Positions 1-5,148 of a stretch of DNA of 6,645 nt are shown here, piece by piece. The first letter of the stretch is position 1, and each line of letters opens with the position of its first letter. Under the pieces are notes generated by a model. The model was not told the origin of the DNA. It did not search any database and saw nothing but the letters and a program-made list of their open reading frames with translations. Source of the stretch: Planctomycetales bacterium (GTDB taxonomy: Bacteria > Planctomycetota > Planctomycetia > Isosphaerales > Isosphaeraceae); assembly GCA_027435495.1 (NCBI GenBank), contig DAHZZC010000600.1, positions 1 to 6,645 on the forward strand. Reading direction: 5' to 3'. Position numbers and translations under genes: made by a program.

Positions 1-310
1 CCAGCAGACTCGATCGCGGATCGCCCGGGACGACCGCAGGCCCCGAATCTCCACCGCCAAGGATCGCCGCTCGCGAATCGAGGCGCAGGCCACCCTTTTG
101 CTTCGATGACCCGTGGCAACCCTGGCAGCGTTCCACCAGGATCGGCCGAACCGTCTTCTCGAAGTATTCCAGCTTCGCCGGATCGGCCGCGCCCACGTCG
201 CCAGCCCGGGTGAACGTCCCCATCGTCCAGGCCAGCGACAGCACCAACAAGGCTAGCCGGCCCGGACGCATCAACCCGATGGCCGCCGCTTCGAAACACC
301 TGGGCTGCAT
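1..310 (-). CDS. Planctomycete cytochrome c (PSCyt1) domain protein, N-terminal part, truncated by window edge
   Basis: Only the first 103 residues are visible; the reading frame runs off the left edge. An N-terminal hydrophobic stretch (about residues 18-30, RLALLVLSLAW) preceded by Arg residues looks like a Sec signal peptide. The following EKTVRPILVERCQGCHG contains a CxxCH haem c attachment site at about residues 62-66. The later KGGLRLDSR and GPAVVPGDPRSSLL are typical of the PSCyt1 (PF07635) domain. In planctomycetes this domain usually heads large secreted proteins that continue into DUF1549/DUF1553 regions, but that part is not in the window. The ATG at 310 is preceded by GGAG at a spacing of 8 nt, which favours it. 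The in-frame ATG at 271 (residue 14) would give a shorter, cleaner signal peptide but has no obvious ribosome binding site. The gene lies 96 nt downstream of the leftward glycosyltransferase gene, with a candidate promoter between them, so it may be a separate unit. The function beyond haem binding is unknown. Confidence 0.88.
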   Translation of the reverse strand, partial: MQPRCFEAAAIGLMRPGRLALLVLSLAWTMGTFTRAGDVGAADPAKLEYFEKTVRPILVERCQGCHGSSKQKGGLRLDSRAAILGGGDSGPAVVPGDPRSSLL

Positions 311-330
311 GCGCGCGACTCCGCCCGGGT

Positions 331-350
331 CGAGGTGTTTTTAACACTCG
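331..350. repeat. 20-nt inverted repeat, candidate operator or 5'-UTR hairpin
   Basis: The arms are CGA-g-GTGTT and AACAC-TCG around a TTT spacer (on the + strand), giving 8 pairs with one bulged G at 334. It sits 20 nt upstream of the ATG at 310 and just downstream of a TAGAAT -10-like box on the minus strand. It would therefore overlap the transcription start of the PSCyt1 gene. There is no T-run after the stem on either strand, so a terminator is less likely. The regulator, if any, is unknown. Confidence 0.4.
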
Positions 351-354
351 TTGG

Positions 355-383
355 ATTCTAACCGGAGCCGCGGAGAGTTGCGA
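355..383 (-). promoter_or_regulatory. Weak sigma70-like promoter candidate for the PSCyt1 gene
   Basis: On the minus strand TAGAAT (355-360) matches 5 of 6 positions of the TATAAT -10 box. The -35 position at 17 nt spacing is TCGCAA (378-383), only 3 of 6. This is the most AT-rich spot in the 96-nt gap between the leftward glycosyltransferase stop and the cytochrome start. Confidence is low because planctomycete promoters are poorly defined and the -35 is weak. Confidence 0.25.
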
Positions 384-406
384 GGGAATCCTCGGCCGGC
401 GTCCGA

Positions 407-1501
407 TCAGCCGGGAAAGCGTGCGCCGGAGGTCGCGCGGGTCGTCTCGTTCGGGCGGCGAAGATGGTGGCGCACCTCGCCGAGGGAGCCCGAGGAGAGG
501 GCAAAATGGGGCCGGCGTTCCGACGATCGCGCGATCTCGACGCGGGCGCGCCGTCGATCGAGGATCACTCGCCAGGCGGCGACGGCATCCAGCTTTCCCG
601 CGAGGAACGGGCCGGGGCGTCGTCGGACGAGCCGCCACCCGGCCTGCATCGCGGTGAATACCAGGTGCGGGATGGCCGCGAGGGCCAGCGAGCCGGCCGG
701 CAGGTTCCACCAGAAGACCAGCTCGGCGTTCCGAGCGATCCTTCTCTGGAGCGCTGGGCTCTTGTGGTCGTTGGTGGCGGAAATCTCATGGTGAATTCGG
801 CAACCGGGGGCATAGACGCATCGATAGCCGGCCCATCGAAGTCGGAAAGCCAGGTCGATGTCCTCGTAATAGCTGACGAGGAACAGGTCAAACGTCCCTG
901 CGCGTCGGAGAGCTTCCGTCCGGTAAAACGCGCTCGATCCGCTGGCGCCGAAGACTTCCTCGGCAGGCCGAGCGGTCCAGTTCTCGGTCTCCTGGCCATG
1001 GCCCCGCTTCCGGGGCCATCCGTACCAGGCGTACGAATCGCCGGCGGAGTCGACCCGTTTCGGGTCGGACCGGACGACGACCAGTGGGGCCACCGAGCCG
1101 ACGGTCGGATCCTCGAATGGAGCGAGCCCGGCCTCGATCCATCCGGGCGTGACTTCGGTGTCATTGTTGAGCAACTGGACGAACGGCGCCCGGGCGGCGG
1201 CCATCCCGGCATTTGCCGCGGCACAGAAGTCGCGGTTGGGCTCGATCCGGAGGAGCCGGGCCGATGGATATTTCCTGGCGAGCCATTCCGAGGTCCCATC
1301 GCTCGACCCGTTGTCGACGACGACGACTTCGATCGGCCATCGCGCTGGGTCGGGGCGATGGCGATCGAAGCTCGCGAGGCAGCGTGCCAGGAGGTCGCGA
1401 CCGTTGTAGGTCGGGATCACGACGGTGCAGATCGGGTCGGCTCCCCCCGATCTGTTGGTCGTCACGCCTCGGGCGGCGCCGGCCGCTTCGCGTCGTTCCA
1501 T
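407..1501 (-). CDS. GT2 family glycosyltransferase (rhamnosyltransferase-like)
   Basis: This 364-residue protein is a GT-A fold family 2 glycosyltransferase, expected to transfer a sugar from a nucleotide-sugar donor to a growing lipid-linked glycan at the cytoplasmic face. The start of the fold, CTVVIPTYNGRD, lies at residues 25-36. It is followed by VVVDNGSSDGT (60-70, nucleotide-binding strand and loop), FCAAANAGM (92-100), and LLNNDTEV (110-117), which holds the DxD-equivalent metal/nucleotide site. SYYEDIDLAFRLRWAGYR (210-227) carries the acidic catalytic-base motif, and HHE (237-239) closes the domain. The arrangement is like the WbbL/rhamnosyltransferase-type GT2 subgroup; donor and acceptor are not predictable. 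Residues from about 262 to 290 are hydrophobic/amphipathic and may bind the membrane. The start is uncertain. The ATG at 1501 overlaps the upstream sugar-transferase gene by 40 nt. An in-frame GTG at 1465 would give a 4-nt GTGA overlap, the layout used elsewhere in this locus, and loses nothing from the domain. Confidence 0.93.
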   Translation of the reverse strand: MERREAAGAARGVTTNRSGGADPICTVVIPTYNGRDLLARCLASFDRHRPDPARWPIEVVVVDNGSSDGTSEWLARKYPSARLLRIEPNRDFCAAANAGMAAARAPFVQLLNNDTEVTPGWIEAGLAPFEDPTVGSVAPLVVVRSDPKRVDSAGDSYAWYGWPRKRGHGQETENWTARPAEEVFGASGSSAFYRTEALRRAGTFDLFLVSYYEDIDLAFRLRWAGYRCVYAPGCRIHHEISATNDHKSPALQRRIARNAELVFWWNLPAGSLALAAIPHLVFTAMQAGWRLVRRRPGPFLAGKLDAVAAWRVILDRRRARVEIARSSERRPHFALSSGSLGEVRHHLRRPNETTRATSGARFPG

Positions 1502-2262
1502 GAGGTCTTACCCCAGAAGACGTGCTGGAAGGTCATGAGCAGGACACGGAAATCCATCGCGATCGACCAGCGCTCGATATAATCCAGATCATACTGGATT
1601 CGCTTTCGGAGCGAGGTCCGGCCGCGCCATCCGTGGACCTGGGCCCAGCCGGTCATCCCACCGGGAACGGCGTGGCGGAGGTCGTAGCCGGGGATCGTTT
1701 TGCGGAATTCCTCGACGAAGATGGGCCGTTCGGGCCTGGGGCCGACCAGGCTCATCTCGCCTCGGAGGACGTTGAAGAGTTGAGGAAGCTCGTCGATATT
1801 GGTGTGCCGGAGCCAGTCGCCGATCCGGGTGCATCGAGTGTCATGATCCGAGGCCCAGATCGGGCCTGTCTCACGCTCGGCGTCGTTCCGCATGCTCCGG
1901 AACTTGAACATCCGGAACAGACGCCCTCCTTGCCCGACACGCTGCTGTTGGTACAGGATCGGCCGGCCTGAAGTGAGCAAGATGGCGACAGCGACCAGCG
2001 CGAACAGCGGGGCGAGAGCCAGCAGCAACCCGGTGGCGAAGACGAGGTCCATCGTCCGCTTCGCCATTCGTCCGGCAGTGGGTGGTCCGTTCCAGGGCCG
2101 ATCGAGCATTCGACGGGCTCGACCGCGTGGGCCCGGGCGGGCGTCCGGCAGCACCAGACGCCGGGTGTTCGACGGGACCGTGGGGCCGGCCGGGGTACCG
2201 AGGTTCGACGGAGTCGCGGACTGGACCGCCAGACGAGCCCCGATTTCGAGTCTGTTTTCCAT
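1462..2262 (-). CDS. Undecaprenyl-phosphate sugar phosphotransferase (bacterial sugar transferase, monotopic PGT)
   Basis: This protein is predicted to transfer a sugar-1-phosphate from a UDP-sugar to undecaprenyl phosphate, the first membrane step of glycan assembly. Numbering from the chosen ATG (266 residues), KRTMDLVFATGLLLALAPLF begins at residue 68. It is the basic lead-in plus re-entrant membrane helix with a central Pro. Then follow QQQRVGQGG (105-113), FKFRSM (119-124), the catalytic Asp-Glu dyad in DELPQLFNVLRGEMS (157-171), VGPRPE (173-178), and PGGMTGWAQVHGWRGRT (200-216). All are hallmarks of PF02397 (WcaJ/PglC-type catalytic domain). The first 65 residues are Pro/Arg/Gly-rich with no domain seen; the four-helix N-terminal region of long WcaJ-type enzymes is absent. 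The frame is open upstream to 2556, but that part would overlap the divergent gene and looks non-coding. ATG 2262 has a weak GGTGA-like ribosome binding site about 7 nt upstream. The gene heads the leftward operon. Sugar specificity cannot be read from sequence. Confidence 0.95.
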   Translation of the reverse strand: MENRLEIGARLAVQSATPSNLGTPAGPTVPSNTRRLVLPDARPGPRGRARRMLDRPWNGPPTAGRMAKRTMDLVFATGLLLALAPLFALVAVAILLTSGRPILYQQQRVGQGGRLFRMFKFRSMRNDAERETGPIWASDHDTRCTRIGDWLRHTNIDELPQLFNVLRGEMSLVGPRPERPIFVEEFRKTIPGYDLRHAVPGGMTGWAQVHGWRGRTSLRKRIQYDLDYIERWSIAMDFRVLLMTFQHVFWGKTSWNDAKRPAPPEA

Positions 2263-2362
2263 AGAATCGTCACCCGTCCCTGGGTTACGTCTCCGGGCCC
2301 GATCCTGGCCGCCCGCTCGCCGGCAAGCTCGACCTTGACGCGCCCGGCCGCTTATCGTACGT

Positions 2363-2386
2363 CCGCCTCCGGTTCCTCCGGGGCGG
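2363..2386 (+). promoter_or_regulatory. GC-rich hairpin with two anti-Shine-Dalgarno copies (candidate leader-RNA element)
   Basis: CCGCC (2363-2367) pairs with GGCGG (2382-2386) and CCGG (2369-2372) pairs with CCGG (2378-2381). This leaves a bulged T at 2368 and a TTCCT loop: nine G-C pairs in a short stem. The segment also holds a tandem direct repeat of CCTCCGG at 2366-2372 and 2375-2381, 9 nt apart. GCCTCCGG (2365-2372) is the exact reverse complement of CCGGAGGC (2463-2470), the ribosome binding site region of the rightward GT2 gene. If the leader is transcribed from upstream of 2363, it could fold either as this hairpin or onto the ribosome binding site. This is inference; in GC-rich DNA such matches can arise by chance. 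Confidence 0.35.
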
Positions 2387-2462
2387 AATCGCTCAAGCTC
2401 TTCGATCGACCGTACCGACGTTGGATTCCAGTTATTCTCTTCGCTCTCGCCCGGGAATGCGG

Positions 2463-2470
2463 CCGGAGGC
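2463..2470 (+). promoter_or_regulatory. Strong ribosome binding site of the rightward GT2 gene
   Basis: GGAGG at 2465-2469 lies 10 nt before the GTG at 2480. It is one of the best Shine-Dalgarno matches seen in the window and decides the GTG start. The following GTG at 2483 would be 13 nt away and is less well placed. The site is complementary to the CCTCCGG copies about 90 nt upstream. Confidence 0.65.
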
Positions 2471-2479
2471 CCAAATCGC

Positions 2480-3580
2480 GTGGTGATCACGGTGGATCGA
2501 TCAACCGTTCCCGACGAGCCGGCCTCGCGGCCCCGACTCTCGATTGTCGTCGTCAACTACGAGTCCTGGCCGGACATCGTCCGCCTGGTCGACTCGCTTC
2601 GCGACGACCCCCGCCTCCACTCGGGCGACTGCGAGGTCGCCATCGTGGACAACGCCTCCACTGGACCCGTTCCCGCCGCGATCGACCCGGTCCCACCCGG
2701 CTTCGTGCTCATCCTACGCTCCGATAATGGCGGATTCGCCGCAGGCGTCAATGCCGGGTGGCGGGCCTCGCGCGGTCGATGGCTCCTCCTCCTGAATCCC
2801 GACGTCGAGATTGGCCCTGACTTTCTCGGGCAAATTCTCGACCATGTCGACCGGCAGGATGACCGAGCCGAAGGCCCGGCCGGAATCGTCGGATTCGGCT
2901 TGCTCAATCCCGATGGTTCACCCCAGGGCTCCGTCGGCGTCTTTCCGTCGCTCACACGATCCATCCGAGAGGCGTTCATCCCCCGATCTCGTCGCAAGTA
3001 TCGGTCAACCCGCTCTGTTCGCCCCGGCCGCGTCGACTGGGTCACAGGCGCCTGCATGTTGATCCATTCCCGACTGATGGCCGATCTCGGCGGCATGGAC
3101 GAGGATTTTTTCCTCTATCACGAGGAGGTTGCCTTCAGCAGGGAGGCCCACCGGCGCGGCTGGCGAGTCGAGTTTGACCCCGGCCTGCTCGTCGTCCACC
3201 GACATCCCTTGCAAAATCGGGCGATTTCGCCCAAGATGCGGGTCATCACGCGGCACAGCAAGCTGCTCTATTTTCGCAAGCACTTACCGAGCTGGCAGTT
3301 TCGCGCGCTGTCGGCGATCGTTCGGATGGAATCGGTGATTCGGGGGCGATGGGCCTCCCTGCGCGGCCGGGTGGTCGAGGCCCGGGCGTGGTTGGTGATT
3401 GGAACGTTGACGAAAGGCATGGAGGCCGGTCGGCCGGTTCGTGGGACCGAGGTCCTCCGACTGGCTGAATCGATTGGATCCGGTCCGGGAACGTCGGTGG
3501 CTGCCGTCCCGCATTCGCGGGAATCTGGGCGGCGACGGGCGAACAGCGGCCGGTCCCTGCGAAAGGACGGACCCGCGTGA
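2480..3580 (+). CDS. GT2 family glycosyltransferase (rhamnosyltransferase-like), first gene of rightward operon
   Basis: This 366-residue GT-A fold protein should add one sugar from a nucleotide-sugar donor to the lipid-linked glycan in the cytoplasm. Numbering from GTG 2480, LSIVVVNYESW (20-30) starts the fold. AIVDNAST (54-61) and NGGFAAGVNAGW (83-94) form the donor-binding region, and LLLLNPDVEIG (102-112) holds the DxD-equivalent metal site. VDWVTGACMLI (185-195) and DEDFFLYHEEVAFSREAHRRGW (207-228) follow, the latter with the Glu-rich catalytic-base motif, then VVHRHP (238-243). This series is typical of the WbbL/rhamnosyltransferase-like subgroup. Residues from about 330 on are Ser/Arg/Gly-rich with no fold recognised. 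The protein shares its motif order with the leftward GT2 gene, so the two probably add different sugars of the same unit. Its TGA overlaps the next gene's GTG (GTGA). It starts the rightward operon, with GGAGG 10 nt upstream of the GTG. Confidence 0.95.
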   Translation: MVITVDRSTVPDEPASRPRLSIVVVNYESWPDIVRLVDSLRDDPRLHSGDCEVAIVDNASTGPVPAAIDPVPPGFVLILRSDNGGFAAGVNAGWRASRGRWLLLLNPDVEIGPDFLGQILDHVDRQDDRAEGPAGIVGFGLLNPDGSPQGSVGVFPSLTRSIREAFIPRSRRKYRSTRSVRPGRVDWVTGACMLIHSRLMADLGGMDEDFFLYHEEVAFSREAHRRGWRVEFDPGLLVVHRHPLQNRAISPKMRVITRHSKLLYFRKHLPSWQFRALSAIVRMESVIRGRWASLRGRVVEARAWLVIGTLTKGMEAGRPVRGTEVLRLAESIGSGPGTSVAAVPHSRESGRRRANSGRSLRKDGPA

Positions 3581-5148
3581 CCAGGATGCAGCACGCCGGC
3601 CGGATCGGCCTGTTGATGGCCGTCGCCGCAGCCCTGCTCGGTTGGCAGCTCTACCACACCGAGGCGACCTTTGCCGACGGACTCCGCTACATCCATCGTG
3701 CCGAGGAGTTCCAGAGCGAGTCGATCCGCGCGGGGCTGGTCCGCGGCGTTGATCACCCGCTGCATCCGCTCGGCATCGCCGCCGCCCACTGGCTGATCGG
3801 GGGAAACGGTCCCGCCTCGTGGGAGCATGCCGCGGTCTGGCTCTGTTTTGCCTCCATGGTCCTGCTCGTGGTGCCAACCTATCTCCTGGCGCTGGAGCTC
3901 TTTGGGCCGCGTGCGGCCTGGATCTCTTGCCTGCTGGTGATGCTCAACCCGATCCCCGGCTACATCGTGGTCAATGTCCTCTCGGAGTGTACCTTCCTGC
4001 TCTGGTGGACGTTCGGCCTCTGGGCCGCGGTCCGATTCCTGCGTGAGGGACGGTTTCTCTGGCTCCCGCTCTCGATCGCCCTCAGCGTACTGGCGTACCT
4101 GACGCGGCCCGAGGGAATGCTCCTCCCCGCCTCGATCATCGCGACGCTGCTTCTCCTGCCGATCCTGCCGGCCACCCGGATCAACTGGCCGAGGTGGTGG
4201 CGAGCGCTTGCGTTCCTCGCGGTCGGTTGCCTGCTGCTCGCCGGGCCCTACGTGGCGCTCAAGGGCGGGCTCGGCACCAAGCCCGGAATCGCTCGGGTTC
4301 TCGGCCTGGCACCGAAGTCCGACCCGATGGGCCTGGAGCGCGAGCGGCCGCTCCCTGCCGGGCAGACCGCCTGGCAGACCTACCGGATCGCCGCAGGCCG
4401 AATGGTCGAGAAGGGGTTTGAAGAGTCGGTCACGCCGCCCCTGTTTTATGTGAGCCTCTTCGGGCTGGTAATCGCCCTGACCCGCCGCGACCGAATGCGT
4501 GCCTGGCTCCTGCTCGCGGTGCTTCTTTCGGCCTCGGCTGCCGGTCTGGTCCGGCTCCACGCGACGGGCGGTTACCTGACCGTCCGGCATGGCCTGATTC
4601 CCGGGATGATCCTGACGATGGCCGCCGCGAACGGCATCTCCTGGCTGGTTGAGCGAATCTCGATACCCGGGCGATGGCTGGGATGGCCCCAGGAGCGAGT
4701 CCGGCCGGGACCGGCCATCTGGGCGCTTCTGTTCGGCGGGCTGGTTCTCTACCCGAATTTGCAACTCCTCGGGCCACGTAACGCCGGCCCCTATTCCGTC
4801 TATGTGGAGACCGGCCGGTGGATCGCCGGACACGCCAGCGAGGCGGACCGCGTCCTCGACCTGACCAACTGGTCGCTCTACTTCAGCGAGCGCTCCGGCT
4901 ATCCCTTCGCACAGGTCTACGAGGCACCGGCGGATCGATCCCTTCGATGGATCGTGGTCCGCAAGCCGCACCTGGAGGGGCACTTCCGGTACTGCCAGGT
5001 CCTCAGCGCGATGATCGGCGACCGCAAACCAATTGCCGTCTTCCCCGAGAAGGCGAATCCCCATCAGGTGCAGATCCGGATCTACGATCTGAAATCGCCC
5101 GCCCCGGCGATCACGACCGGCCCCGCGAGTGCCACCTCCCGTCGATGA
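3577..5148 (+). CDS. Polytopic GT-C glycosyltransferase, GT39/ArnT-like
   Basis: This 523-residue integral membrane protein has about 10-11 hydrophobic segments (near 8-28, 85-107, 113-133, 138-155, 158-177, 182-198, 207-228, 287-302, 308-327, 339-358 and 379-398), then a soluble tail from about 400. The first large loop holds FADGLRYI (32-39), with the Asp expected for GT-C catalysis, and DHPLHPLGIA (59-68). This is the D-x-HPLYP-like pattern of GT39/ArnT-like dolichyl- or polyprenyl-phosphate-sugar transferases. YLTRPEG (174-180) and GGYLTVRHGLIP (331-342) are further family-like features. Such enzymes transfer a sugar from a polyprenyl-phosphate carrier on the outer side of the membrane. 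The GTG at 3577 overlaps the previous stop by 4 nt and has AAGGA 9 nt upstream; ATG 3586 is a worse-spaced alternative. The tail (about 400-505) includes ETGRWIAGHASEADRVL and a predicted alpha/beta region, as in many planctomycete relatives. Family is fairly secure; substrate is unknown. Confidence 0.88.
   Translation: MTRMQHAGRIGLLMAVAAALLGWQLYHTEATFADGLRYIHRAEEFQSESIRAGLVRGVDHPLHPLGIAAAHWLIGGNGPASWEHAAVWLCFASMVLLVVPTYLLALELFGPRAAWISCLLVMLNPIPGYIVVNVLSECTFLLWWTFGLWAAVRFLREGRFLWLPLSIALSVLAYLTRPEGMLLPASIIATLLLLPILPATRINWPRWWRALAFLAVGCLLLAGPYVALKGGLGTKPGIARVLGLAPKSDPMGLERERPLPAGQTAWQTYRIAAGRMVEKGFEESVTPPLFYVSLFGLVIALTRRDRMRAWLLLAVLLSASAAGLVRLHATGGYLTVRHGLIPGMILTMAAANGISWLVERISIPGRWLGWPQERVRPGPAIWALLFGGLVLYPNLQLLGPRNAGPYSVYVETGRWIAGHASEADRVLDLTNWSLYFSERSGYPFAQVYEAPADRSLRWIVVRKPHLEGHFRYCQVLSAMIGDRKPIAVFPEKANPHQVQIRIYDLKSPAPAITTGPASATSRR

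Larger units (their letters stand above)
2263..2479. promoter_or_regulatory. Divergent intergenic region between the two glycan operons
   Basis: This 217-nt gap separates the start of the leftward phosphoglycosyl transferase gene from the start of the rightward GT2 gene, so both operon promoters should lie here. Candidate pieces are weak. On the + strand TTGACG (2335-2340) is a good -35 match, but the hexamer 17 nt on is TACGTC. TATTCT (2433-2438) is a 4 of 6 -10 match without a matching -35. On the minus strand TACGAT (2354-2359) is a 4 of 6 -10 match without a convincing -35. No promoter can be assigned with confidence. The region also contains the hairpin at 2363-2386. Confidence 0.55.

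Noticed and set aside
464..1582. A 372-codon open frame on the plus strand opposite the leftward GT2 gene
   Set aside because: It is a shadow of the GT2 coding strand with no recognisable motif, and the GT2 motifs on the minus strand are complete.
2335..2363. TTGACG-N17-TACGTC as a sigma70 promoter for the rightward operon
   Set aside because: The -35 half is good, but the -10 half matches only 2 of 6 positions, so it is not reported as a separate feature.
2263..2556. N-terminal extension of the phosphoglycosyl transferase up to 2556
   Set aside because: The extra 98 residues are Arg/Gly-rich and domain-free, cross the whole divergent promoter region and overlap the start of the rightward GT2 gene. 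The ATG at 2262 is the better start.
4818..5144. Upstream extension of the SGNH gene to 4818
   Set aside because: This part lies inside the GT-C gene in another frame and is Arg/Pro-rich. The ATG overlapping the GT-C stop is the natural start.
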